Of a DNA stretch of 64,000 bases, positions 1 to 7,735 are shown in pieces (the stretch's first letter is position 1; the number at the start of each line of letters is the position of its first letter). The notes under the pieces are model-generated. The model searched no databases, was not told where the DNA came from, and saw nothing but the letters and a program-made list of their open reading frames with translations. The DNA is taken from contig NZ_BIMB01000034.1 in assembly GCF_004000865.1 (NCBI RefSeq), positions 1 to 64,000 of the forward strand, read 5' to 3'. The stretch comes from Paenibacillus elgii NBRC 100335. GTDB taxonomy: Bacteria; Bacillota; Bacilli; Paenibacillales; NBRC-103111. The position numbers and the translations under genes are program-made.

Positions 1-507
1 GCCTCCTTGACCCTGACCTTGACCGCCGCGATAGCCGCCGCCTTGACCTCCTTGGCCGCCACGATTGCGATCTTGTCCTTGGCGGGACTGGCCTTGGCCT
101 TGACGGCCTTCGCCGCCCTGACCTTGCGGTCTGTTTTGTCCCTGATCGCTGTTTTGACCCTGATCGCTGTTTTGTTTAGGTGCAGCCGATTGTACTTGCG
201 CCGTTTGTGGGCGCTGTTCCGGTTTCGGCTGCGACGCTACGGTTTCTTGTTTGGACTCCGGACGATTGGATGGCTTATCCCCTGTTTTGGCTCCGCCTTC
301 GCCCCGTTTTGCTGCTGCATTGGCTTTAACATCTCTGAAAAATTTCTCTACACTCGACACCGCATCATTCTCCATTACGCTCATATGATTGTTGACCGGA
401 ATATCCAGTCTTTTTAAAATTGTGATGATCTCTTTACTGCTCATATTTAAAGATTTGGCATACTCGTACACTCTGAGTTTGTCTTTATTGTTGTCTTGTT
501 TGGTCAA
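1..507 (-). CDS. infB: Translation initiation factor IF-2, N-terminal part (runs off the left edge)
   Basis: IF-2 is the GTPase that brings initiator fMet-tRNA to the 30S subunit and promotes subunit joining. Only the first 169 codons are present; the GTPase core lies outside the window. The start is a TTG at 507, nine bases after GGAGG. The protein opens TKQDNKDKLRVYEYAKSLNM, which is the conserved IF2_N helical module (about residues 1-55, KEIITILKRLDIPVNNHMS). A low-complexity linker rich in Gln, Gly, Asn and Arg follows (about residues 90-169), with near-exact DNA repeats. Such variable linkers are typical of IF-2 in Firmicutes. The start overlaps the end of rplGA by 23 bases, so it is probably translationally coupled as the last visible gene of the rimP-nusA operon. 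Confidence 0.93.
   Translation of the reverse strand, partial: MTKQDNNKDKLRVYEYAKSLNMSSKEIITILKRLDIPVNNHMSVMENDAVSSVEKFFRDVKANAAAKRGEGGAKTGDKPSNRPESKQETVASQPKPEQRPQTAQVQSAAPKQNSDQGQNSDQGQNRPQGQGGEGRQGQGQSRQGQDRNRGGQGGQGGGYRGGQGQGQGG
131..174. repeat. 18 bp tandem repeat inside infB linker
   Basis: Two full 18 bp units and an 8 bp partial third, differing at one base, encode repeated Gln-Asn-Ser-Asp-Gln-Gly steps in the IF-2 linker. In-frame repeats like this expand and contract easily and make the linker length variable between strains. Confidence 0.7.
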
Positions 508-835
508 TACCGTCCACCTCCGTACGATCTAACTGCTTCAACAACATCCGCGCAAATCCCGCATCGTTTATACCAATGACGACTCGCGCTTCTTTACCGA
601 TACTGGCTCCAAGCTGATCCCGACGGCCGTACTGATGGATAGGAACTTGATAATAAATGCACTTATCGTTCACTTTCTTGAAGGTGCCTGCGGAAGCGTC
701 CTCGGCCACGATCACAAGCTTCGCTTCGCCGCTTCGGACCGATTCGATCACCATGTCTTCGCCGGTAACCAGTTTTCCCGCCCGCATGGCGAGCCCCAGA
801 TTCGAGAAAAATTTGTCACTATTCTTGTTCATCAT
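485..835 (-). CDS. rplGA: L7Ae-family ribosomal protein YlxQ
   Basis: This is a small protein of about 116 residues of the L7Ae/L30e/S12e/Gadd45 fold, which binds kink-turn RNA; B. subtilis YlxQ (RplGA) occupies the same place between ylxR and infB. Family features include LGLAMRAGKLVTGEDMVIESVR near the N-terminus and LVIVAEDASAGTFKKV in the middle. Its exact cellular role is unsettled. Two adjacent ATG codons (835 and 832) lie within the last codons of the preceding gene, so the start is uncertain by one codon; no strong ribosome binding site is visible and coupling to the upstream gene is likely. The 3' end overlaps infB. Confidence 0.85.
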   Translation of the reverse strand: MMNKNSDKFFSNLGLAMRAGKLVTGEDMVIESVRSGEAKLVIVAEDASAGTFKKVNDKCIYYQVPIHQYGRRDQLGASIGKEARVVIGINDAGFARMLLKQLDRTEVDGIDQTRQQ

Positions 836-1133
836 CCACCGCGTCTTTTCCGGCAATAAATTCGTCTTCCACTTTAATAAAATCCTGCTCGAGAGCGTCG
901 TAAATATCCGGACTGACCGACGATTTCAGTGCGCGATCCAGCGCACGTGATTTCTTGGCCAGCTTGAAGCAGGATAGTTTTCCGCACAAATAGGCGCCGC
1001 GTCCGGCTTTTTTTCCCGTCAAATCGATGAGCAATTCATCATTCGGCGTTTTCACCACGCGGATTAGTTCTTTCTTAGGCATCATCTGCTGGCAGGCTAC
1101 GCATTTACGCAGAGGTATTTTTCTTTGTTTCAT
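819..1133 (-). CDS. rnpM: RNase P modulator RnpM (YlxR)
   Basis: This is a YlxR/DUF448 family protein of about 104 residues. The B. subtilis homologue has been described as an RNA-binding modulator of RNase P. The hallmark RKCVACQQM near the N-terminus and GRGAYLC in the middle are visible. I chose the ATG at 1133 because it gives the family N-terminus MKQRKIPLRKC; an ATG three codons upstream (1142) sits directly against the GGGAGGGGG ribosome binding site and is less likely. It lies between nusA and rplGA, as in most Bacilli, and its end overlaps the start of rplGA by about 17 bases. Confidence 0.88.
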   Translation of the reverse strand: MKQRKIPLRKCVACQQMMPKKELIRVVKTPNDELLIDLTGKKAGRGAYLCGKLSCFKLAKKSRALDRALKSSVSPDIYDALEQDFIKVEDEFIAGKDAVDDEQE

Positions 1134-1179
1134 TGGATCCATCCCCCTCCCGCATGGCCGTCAGACCGATGTCTGCGAA

Positions 1180-2277
1180 TTAATCGATACTGACGGAATC
1201 CTGGTGCATTTCTTCAGCATATGTCTTCGGTCGGCCATATTCCTGCTCGGCTTGCGTCTCACTCTTAATGTCGATCTTCCAGCCGGTCAATTTTGCGGCC
1301 AGCCGCGCATTCTGCCCTTTAATGCCAATGGCAAGCGACAGCTGATAGTCCGGCACGATAACCCGGGCCATTTTCTCGGCTTCGAACACTTGCACCTCCA
1401 GCACCTTAGACGGGCTAAGCGCGTTGGCGACATACTCCTCCACGCTTTCCATCCAGCGGACGATGTCAATTTTCTCGCCCTTTAGCTCGCCGACGATCGT
1501 TTGCACGCGCATGCCCTTCGGCCCGACGCAAGAACCGACCGGATCGACTTCCGGATTACGGGAGTATACCGCAATCTTGGAACGGAAACCAGCTTCGCGG
1601 GCGACGGAACGAATTTCGACAACCCCTTGAAAAATTTCCGGAACTTCCAGCTCGAACAACCGTTTCAACAGCCCTGGGTGCGTACGGGACAAAATGATCT
1701 GCGGCCCTTTGGTCGTATTTTCGACCTTGGTGATATACGCTTTAATGCGGTCCCCGTGCTTGAATTTGTCGGTGGGCATCAGCTCATTCAGCGGCATGAC
1801 CGCTTCAATTTTACCCAAATCGATATACAGGTTGCGCGTGTCTTGACGCTGCACGATACCGTTGACGATGTCTTCCTCTTTATCGACATAGGCATTGTAG
1901 ATCAGGCCGCGCTCCGCTTCGCGGATCCGCTGCGTGACGACCTGCTTCGCCGTCTGAGCCGCAATCCGGCCGAAATCGCGAGGAGTAACCTCAAGCTCGA
2001 CGATGTCGTTCAACTGATAATTTTGGTTCATTTCTCTTGCAGCGAAGAGCGAAATTTCCAGCCGCGGATCAAGCACATCGTCGACAACCGTTTTGCGGGC
2101 GTATACTTTAATGAGACCCGTATGCCGGTTGATGTCGACGCGCACGTTTTGCGCGGTATTGAAATTGCGCTTATAGCTCGAAATCAGCGCTGCCTCAATC
2201 GCGTCGATCAGCACGTCTTTGGCGATGCCTTTCTCCTTTTCGATTTCGTTTAGCGCTTCGATAAAATCCATGTTCAT
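1180..2277 (-). CDS. nusA: Transcription termination/antitermination factor NusA
   Basis: NusA binds RNA polymerase and nascent RNA and modulates pausing, termination and antitermination. The protein is 365 residues, the usual Firmicute length without the C-terminal acidic repeats of E. coli. Domains in order are the N-terminal polymerase-binding domain (1-125), the S1 domain (about 130-200), KH1 with the GxxG loop GPKG (about 255) and KH2 with GIKG (about 322). Starts at residue 1 or 3 are possible; a GAGGGGG stretch lies about 12 bases upstream of the first ATG. It is the second gene of the operon led by rimP, and the leader contains a hairpin suited to NusA autoregulation. Confidence 0.96.
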   Translation of the reverse strand: MNMDFIEALNEIEKEKGIAKDVLIDAIEAALISSYKRNFNTAQNVRVDINRHTGLIKVYARKTVVDDVLDPRLEISLFAAREMNQNYQLNDIVELEVTPRDFGRIAAQTAKQVVTQRIREAERGLIYNAYVDKEEDIVNGIVQRQDTRNLYIDLGKIEAVMPLNELMPTDKFKHGDRIKAYITKVENTTKGPQIILSRTHPGLLKRLFELEVPEIFQGVVEIRSVAREAGFRSKIAVYSRNPEVDPVGSCVGPKGMRVQTIVGELKGEKIDIVRWMESVEEYVANALSPSKVLEVQVFEAEKMARVIVPDYQLSLAIGIKGQNARLAAKLTGWKIDIKSETQAEQEYGRPKTYAEEMHQDSVSID

Positions 2278-2336
2278 TTGAATGGAGTTCCCCCTCTCAT
2301 AAAATGCGAGCCGCCCGACGCTTTGCCAGATCGAGC

Positions 2337-2795
2337 CTAAAATTTGATGGCGAGCCTGGCGCCGGCCACTTTGTCAACCGGGATTTCATGCTTTTTCTTG
2401 CCGATTTCGATGACAACCGTTTGTTCGTCGTACGATACGAGCGTGCCCTCGAATTCCTTCAAACCGTTTACCGGTTCGTACGTCGTCACGAAGACGTGCT
2501 CGCCAATCGCTTTACGATAGTCCTGAGGCTTCTTGAGCGGACGCTCCGCCCCGGGCGAAGACACTTCCAGGAAGTAAGCCGATTCGATGGGGTCCTTCTC
2601 GTCCAGCTTGGCGCTGAGGTATTCGCTGATGCGGCCGCAGTCATCGATGTCGATGCCGCCTTCTTTATCCACATATACCCGCAAAAACCAGTTGCCGCCT
2701 TCTTTTACATATTCGATGTCGACCAGCTCAAATCCGTTTTCGTCCAAAAAGGGGCGAACCAGCTCTTCCACAGTGGATTTGATGTTTGTGCTCAA
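2337..2795 (-). CDS. rimP: Ribosome maturation factor RimP
   Basis: RimP assists late 30S subunit assembly. The protein is about 152 residues, with the N-terminal alpha/beta domain (VEELVRPFLDENGFELVDIE) and the C-terminal Sm-like barrel (about 90-150, FEGTLVSYDEQTVVIEI). An upstream ATG at 2864 would add 23 residues unlike the family. The TTG at 2795, nine bases after AGGAGG, gives the expected N-terminus MSTNIKSTVEELV and is the chosen start. It is the first gene of the rimP-nusA-rnpM-rplGA-infB operon and follows a leader of about 225 nt. Confidence 0.93.
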   Translation of the reverse strand: MSTNIKSTVEELVRPFLDENGFELVDIEYVKEGGNWFLRVYVDKEGGIDIDDCGRISEYLSAKLDEKDPIESAYFLEVSSPGAERPLKKPQDYRKAIGEHVFVTTYEPVNGLKEFEGTLVSYDEQTVVIEIGKKKHEIPVDKVAGARLAIKF

Positions 2796-3020
2796 ACGTG
2801 CGTTCCTCCTTAATCTGGTAAAAAGCGATTGACAGTAGTTGGTTGTTAAGCAAAGGCCGTTCAACCCAACGTCTTCACTTCACGTCCGGGCCAGCTTAAA
2901 CGGCTGAACGCTTAGCGCACATCTGCGCCGAACTAACGCTTCACTCGCTTCGGGGCCTTATACAAAATGTAAAGAGTGGGTTTCCCCACTCTTTGGTCAC
3001 GAGATATTACATTGCTACCG
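2796..3020 (-). promoter_or_regulatory. Long 5' leader of rimP
   Basis: About 225 nt lie between the predicted transcription start and the rimP TTG. Besides the attenuator-like hairpin the leader holds several GC-rich segments with short self-complementary pieces (for example GCGCAGATGTGCGC near 2917-2930). No open reading frame with a ribosome binding site is evident. The length and structure suggest a regulatory leader, most simply NusA-mediated. Confidence 0.5.
2971..2994 (-). terminator. Leader hairpin upstream of rimP-nusA (probable NusA-dependent attenuator)
   Basis: A perfect 10 bp stem (AAAGAGTGGG / CCCACTCTTT) with a four-base loop is followed in the RNA by the weak U-tract ACAUUUUGU. 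It begins about 26 nt after the predicted start site, so it belongs to the rimP leader rather than to the 3' end of polC. In B. subtilis a NusA-dependent terminator in the rimP-nusA leader lets NusA limit its own synthesis. The interrupted U-tract here fits that kind of terminator, but this is inference from layout. Confidence 0.7.
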
Positions 3021-3026
3021 AAGAAG

Positions 3027-3055
3027 ATTATACCATAAGTGCAGAGATCATGCAA
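3027..3055 (-). promoter_or_regulatory. Sigma-A promoter of the rimP-nusA-infB operon
   Basis: On the minus strand, TTGCAT (3050-3055) and TATAAT (3027-3032) are separated by exactly 17 bases, with an extended-10 TG just before TATAAT. It lies about 50 bases beyond the polC stop codon, so this operon can be transcribed independently of polC. The predicted start site is near 3020, leaving a leader of about 225 nt. Confidence 0.85.
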
Positions 3056-3105
3056 TAAGGCGTAAAAAGGCGCCTGAGGAAGCAAGGAAGACTTCTTCGG
3101 AAGTT

Positions 3106-6100
3106 CTAAAACAGCGAAAGCTGGTTCGTCTCCGGAAGGCCGCGGAAGCAGCCCATGCCGTTAAGAATTTCGACGATCGTCTTCGATGCCTTGCTTCGGG
3201 TCTGGAAGTCCTCAATCGATAAGAACGGTCCGTCGTTTTTGGCGGCTGCGATGTTCTTCGCCGCGTTCTCCCCGATCCCCGCAATGGCGGAAAACGGCGG
3301 TATAAGCGAGTCGTCCTCGATAAGAAACTTTGTCGCGTCCGATTTGTACAAATCGATCGGCTTAAACGAAAAGCCGCGGGCCGTCATCTCCAGCGCCATT
3401 TCGAGAATGGAGATCATACTCTTCTCTTTCGGCGTCGCCTGGAACCCTTTTTCCTCAATTTCGATCAGCTTGCGCAAAATTGCGTCGTAGCCTTGGCACA
3501 GCAGCTCGATCTCGAAATCCTGCGCACGGACGGAAAAATAAGTCGCATAGTAAGCAATAGGGTGATAAAGCTTAAAGTAAGCGGTGCGCACCGCGGAAAT
3601 GACGTAAGCGGAAGCATGCGCCTTCGGGAACATGTACTCGATCTTTTCGCACGAATCGATGTACCACAGGGGAACGTTATGCTTCTTCATATCTTCTTTC
3701 CACTCGTCGGTGAGCCCTTTGCCCTTCCGCACGCTCTCGGTAATTTTAAATGCCAGTCCCGCGTCCATACCCGCTTTGTAGATTAAATACAGCATGATAT
3801 CGTCGCGGCACCCGATCACCGTTTTAATCGTGCAGATACCTTTCCGGATTAGCTCCTGCGCATTGCCCAGCCAAACGCCGGTTCCGTGGGAAAGACCCGA
3901 AATTTGCAGCAAGTCCGCAAAGCTGGACGGCTTCGCTTCCTCAAGCATCTGACGCACGAACTTCGTCCCCATCTCCGGCACCCCGTAGGTCGCCACCGGC
4001 GTCCGGATCTTCTCTGGTGTTACGCCAAGCGCGTCCACGGAGTTAAACATGCTCATAACTTTCGGATCGTTCATCGGAATGGTCGTCGGGTCGACGCCGG
4101 TCAAATCCTGCAGCATCCGCATCATCGTCGGATCATCGTGTCCCAGAATATCGAGCTTCAGCAGGTTGGCGTCGAAGGCGTGATAATCGAAGTGCGTCGT
4201 TTTCCACTCGGCGCTCGTATCGTCGGCCGGATATTGTACCGGAGTGATATCGTCGACCTCGATGTAATCCGGTACGACTACGATCCCGCCGGGATGCTGC
4301 CCGGTGCTTCGCTTTACGCCCGTGCAGCCGGAAGCCAGCCGGTTTAACTCCGCGCCGCGCCACTTTTTGCCATGCTCTTCTTCATATTTTTTTACAAAAC
4401 CGAATGCCGTTTTTTCCGCAACCGTACCGATCGTACCCGCCCGGAACACGTTTTTCTCGCCAAACAGCACTTTGGTGTAGTTGTGCGCTTGCGGCTGGTA
4501 TTCGCCCGAAAAGTTCAAATCGATATCGGGAACCTTGTCGCCCTTGAAGCCGAGGAACGTTTCGAACGGAATGTCCTGGCCTTCGCCTTTCAGCTTTTCC
4601 CCGCAATTCGGGCAGTTTTTATCCGGCAGGTCGAAGCCGCTGGGGATCGATCCGTCGAGAATCCATTCGCTGTGTTTGCACGACTTGCAAATGTAATGCG
4701 GCGGCAGCGGATTAACCTCGGAAATGCCGAGGAACGTCGCTACGACCGAGGAACCGACCGAGCCCCGCGAACCGACGAGATAGCCGTCGGCGTTCGACTT
4801 CTTTACGAGCCGCTCGGAGATGAGATAGTTCGCCGAGAAACCGTACTTGATAATCGGCACAAGCTCCTTCTCCAGTCGCGCTACAATAACCTCCGGCAGC
4901 GGGTCTCCATAAATCTGCTTTGCCGTTTCGTAGCAAGTGTTGCGGATCTCGTCGTCCGCTCCTTCGATAATCGGCGTAAACAGCTTGGTCGGAAACAGCT
5001 CCAACTCCTCGAACCGGTCGGCAAGCTCCGATGTGTTTTTCACGACGACCTCGTAAGCCGTTTCTTTCCCCAAATATTCAAACTCTGCAAGCATTTCTTT
5101 CGTTGTGCGAAGGTGCACGTCCGGTTTGCGGATATCCTTAAGCGGGCTGAACCCGGTAATCCCGTGAATGGTGATGTCACGGTATATTTTTTCCCGCGGA
5201 TGCAGATAATGCACGTTGCCCGTCGCAATAACAGGCTTGCCGAGCTTGCGGCCGATTTGGACAATTTTGCGATTGGCATCCTCCAGCAGTGCCGGGCTGC
5301 CGACCAAGCCTTTGTCCACCAAATGCATGTTTACGCCAATCGGCTGAATTTCGAGCACGTCGTAAAATTCTGCGACCATTTCCGCTTCTTCGACCGATTT
5401 GTTTAGCACCGTTTCGTAAAACTCGCCCTTTTCGCAGCCCGAAGCGATGATCAGGCCTTCACGCATTTCCTTCAGCTTGCTCTTCGGAATGCAGGCCACC
5501 CGATGAAAATACTCCGTGTGCGAAAGCGATACGAGACTGAACAGATTTTTTTTGCCGACCATATCTTTGGCGTAAATGCAGCAATGGAACGGCCGCTGCG
5601 TTTTGAGGTTTTTACCGACCTCGTCGTTCAAACGGGACAGCTGCTTATAGCCGCGGTCCCCCGCTTCTTTCAACAGATGAAAAAGCACATGTCCGAGCGC
5701 AATCGAGTCGTCAATCGCCCGGTGATGGTTGTCCAAGCTGACCTTGAACTTGTCGGAGAGCGTGTTCAGCCGGTGATTTTTAAGTGTCGGGAACAGCAGC
5801 CGGGCAAGCTCAAGCGTATCCAGCACGGGATTGGTCACTTCGGGTAAACCGAGCCGTTTGCAGTTCGCTTGAATGAACCCGATATCGAATCGTGCATTGT
5901 GCGCTACCAGAACGCTGTCTCCTACGAACTCGATAAACTTGGGCAGCATCTCCTCCAGCTCGGGCGCACCTTTGACCATGTCGTCCGTAATGTTGGTGAG
6001 CTGCTGAATGTTATATGGAATCCGCTCATGCGGATCGATGAACGTGGCAAAACGATCGATTTCTTTACCTTCCTTCATCCGGACGCCGGCAAGCTCGATA

Positions 6101-7419
6101 ATTTTGTTGCTGGTGACAGACAACCCTGTAGTCTCGATGTCGAAAATAACATATTCCGCATCGGCGAGGTCAATCTCCGTCGCATTCATAACGACCTGTA
6201 CAGAATCGTCCACAACGTTGGCTTCCAAACCGTAGATGACCTTGATCCCGTTTTTCTTCGCGGCCTTATACGCCTCCGGGAAGCATTGAATGCCGCTGTG
6301 GTCAGTCACCGCAATCGCTTTATGACCCCATTTCGCAGCGGTCTTGATGTATTGGTCGACCGGCGTGATTCCGTCCATTGTGGACATTGCAGTATGAAGG
6401 TGAAACTCCACCCGCTTCTCTTCCGCATCGTCCTTCCGGTCCGGCGGGGCCACGATTTCATTGACGTCGGATGGAATCATCACGAGCTCGGGGATTTGCA
6501 TAAACCGGTCGTATTCAACCCGGCCGCGCAGCTTCAACCACTTGCCGTTCGTGATGAGGCTGTAAATTTTGACATCTTCTTTCGTCTTGGCAAACGCCTT
6601 GACCATAATCGAATCGGAAAAGTCGGTAACGTTGAACATGAACAGCGTGCTGCCATTTTTAAGCTCTTTCGTGTCCAGGCCGAAGACCGTACCTTGTACC
6701 GTAACTTTCTTCTCTTCGTCCCTGACGTCCTGCAGCGGAACGGCCGGATCTTTAATGTCATAGCCGACCATCAGCTTCAGCTCCGCATCCTGCTGCGCAT
6801 CCGCTTCGTTCTCCGCCTCTACAGCCGTCAGGATATTGATCGTCACTTCTTTCTCTTCCTGCTCGATCTGCTTCGAGAACCTCTCCAGCTCTTCTTGCCG
6901 GGAATCGCTAACCGCGTACTTCACATGAAAATCGACGCCGAAAAATCCGCTGAAATACCGCTGAATCAGTCCGCCGATATTTTTTTTCTTCGCCAACTCC
7001 AGACCGATCGTGTCGAGCAAATAAAGCGTAAGCACGTTCCCGTTCGTTTCAATTTTGGCCTTGGTCATCCAGCCGTTAATCGACGCCGCTTCCCGCTGCA
7101 CCCATTCGAGAAACATGCTCCAGTATTCATGTGCCACTTCTTCCGGCTTCACGTCCGGCGTGTATTGGAGTACGAAACGAATGGCAGCGATGTGCGAGAA
7201 TTTGTCCCGGATCATTTTGCAGAAGGAACGGTAAATATCTTGCGGCACCACTTGAGTTTTGACGATATGAAACGTCCATTCCCTGTTTTTGCGGCTCGTT
7301 TCCACTTTATCGATATACCCGTCCGAAAAAAAAGACCGAACCACGTCCGCCGGTACACTGGCCTGCTGCATCAGCATTTCAAAGCGGTCCCGTTTCAGCG
7401 CCGTACTGTCATTGCTCAT
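3106..7419 (-). CDS. polC: DNA polymerase III alpha subunit, PolC type
   Basis: PolC is the main replicative polymerase of low-GC Gram-positives, with built-in 3'-5' proofreading. At 1437 residues it matches the family. Visible in order are the N-terminal region (1-220), an OB domain (about 235-325), the PHP domain (HLHT at 340), and the DEDD exonuclease inserted into the PHP domain (FDIETTGL, D427 and E429). A zinc-binding segment CKSC...CPNC follows, then the polymerase catalytic region with PDIDLNFSGEY carrying the metal-binding aspartates. The ATG start at 7419 follows GGGGGAGGAGCACC. Upstream is an unusual inverted repeat; downstream is the promoter of the rimP operon with no strong terminator between. 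Confidence 0.97.
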   Translation of the reverse strand: MSNDSTALKRDRFEMLMQQASVPADVVRSFFSDGYIDKVETSRKNREWTFHIVKTQVVPQDIYRSFCKMIRDKFSHIAAIRFVLQYTPDVKPEEVAHEYWSMFLEWVQREAASINGWMTKAKIETNGNVLTLYLLDTIGLELAKKKNIGGLIQRYFSGFFGVDFHVKYAVSDSRQEELERFSKQIEQEEKEVTINILTAVEAENEADAQQDAELKLMVGYDIKDPAVPLQDVRDEEKKVTVQGTVFGLDTKELKNGSTLFMFNVTDFSDSIMVKAFAKTKEDVKIYSLITNGKWLKLRGRVEYDRFMQIPELVMIPSDVNEIVAPPDRKDDAEEKRVEFHLHTAMSTMDGITPVDQYIKTAAKWGHKAIAVTDHSGIQCFPEAYKAAKKNGIKVIYGLEANVVDDSVQVVMNATEIDLADAEYVIFDIETTGLSVTSNKIIELAGVRMKEGKEIDRFATFIDPHERIPYNIQQLTNITDDMVKGAPELEEMLPKFIEFVGDSVLVAHNARFDIGFIQANCKRLGLPEVTNPVLDTLELARLLFPTLKNHRLNTLSDKFKVSLDNHHRAIDDSIALGHVLFHLLKEAGDRGYKQLSRLNDEVGKNLKTQRPFHCCIYAKDMVGKKNLFSLVSLSHTEYFHRVACIPKSKLKEMREGLIIASGCEKGEFYETVLNKSVEEAEMVAEFYDVLEIQPIGVNMHLVDKGLVGSPALLEDANRKIVQIGRKLGKPVIATGNVHYLHPREKIYRDITIHGITGFSPLKDIRKPDVHLRTTKEMLAEFEYLGKETAYEVVVKNTSELADRFEELELFPTKLFTPIIEGADDEIRNTCYETAKQIYGDPLPEVIVARLEKELVPIIKYGFSANYLISERLVKKSNADGYLVGSRGSVGSSVVATFLGISEVNPLPPHYICKSCKHSEWILDGSIPSGFDLPDKNCPNCGEKLKGEGQDIPFETFLGFKGDKVPDIDLNFSGEYQPQAHNYTKVLFGEKNVFRAGTIGTVAEKTAFGFVKKYEEEHGKKWRGAELNRLASGCTGVKRSTGQHPGGIVVVPDYIEVDDITPVQYPADDTSAEWKTTHFDYHAFDANLLKLDILGHDDPTMMRMLQDLTGVDPTTIPMNDPKVMSMFNSVDALGVTPEKIRTPVATYGVPEMGTKFVRQMLEEAKPSSFADLLQISGLSHGTGVWLGNAQELIRKGICTIKTVIGCRDDIMLYLIYKAGMDAGLAFKITESVRKGKGLTDEWKEDMKKHNVPLWYIDSCEKIEYMFPKAHASAYVISAVRTAYFKLYHPIAYYATYFSVRAQDFEIELLCQGYDAILRKLIEIEEKGFQATPKEKSMISILEMALEMTARGFSFKPIDLYKSDATKFLIEDDSLIPPFSAIAGIGENAAKNIAAAKNDGPFLSIEDFQTRSKASKTIVEILNGMGCFRGLPETNQLSLF

Positions 7420-7444
7420 GGTGCTCCTCCCCCGTAAAACGATG

Positions 7445-7482
7445 AAAGGGGCAAAAGGAGTGTTGCTTTCCCGTTGCCCCTT
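7445..7482 (-). terminator. Weak hairpin upstream of polC
   Basis: A 9 bp stem (AAGGGGCAA / TTGCCCCTT) with a loop of about 19 bases lies just upstream of the polC ribosome binding site. In the RNA it is followed by UCAUCGUUUU, a poor U-tract. It may be a weak terminator for proS or merely part of the polC leader. Confidence 0.3.
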
Positions 7483-7517
7483 ATGTAAAAGGTTAGGCGT
7501 TTGTTTAGCTAAGTGGA

Positions 7518-7685
7518 AAGTTTGTTTCTACCGGCCGAGCGGAAAAGTATTGCCACTCCACCGCTCTTGAAATCAAGTTGCCCTATCTTATAAAAACCTG
7601 CAAGGTAGCAACTTGATTTCAAAGGCGGCCGTTTCACTTTCCGTGGCAACACTTTTCCTGGGGCTAGTAGAACAATACTTTAAAG
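7518..7685. repeat. Large imperfect inverted repeat between proS and polC
   Basis: The centre is a perfect 15 bp inverted pair, TTGAAATCAAGTTGC (7567-7581) and its complement (7608-7622), around a 26 bp loop. Complementarity resumes further out: GGAAAAGTATTGCCAC on the left pairs with GTGGCAACACTTTTCC on the right, and TTTCTAC and AAAGT segments match beyond that. Unpaired bulges of different sequence lie between, so the whole unit spans about 165 bp. It holds no gene. It could be a palindromic intergenic element of MITE type or a strongly folded untranslated RNA; terminal duplications are not obvious. Confidence 0.65.
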
Positions 7686-7735
7686 TCAAAAGCAAACACA
7701 AACTCCTAATTACATGCCGTTAGTAAAAAATAGTG

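Noticed and set aside
5869-7437. Long open frame on the plus strand opposite polC, and many similar ones opposite fapA, cheA, fliK and others
   Set aside because: They lie fully within strongly supported genes, have no ribosome binding sites or family features, and arise from codon bias in GC-rich genes.
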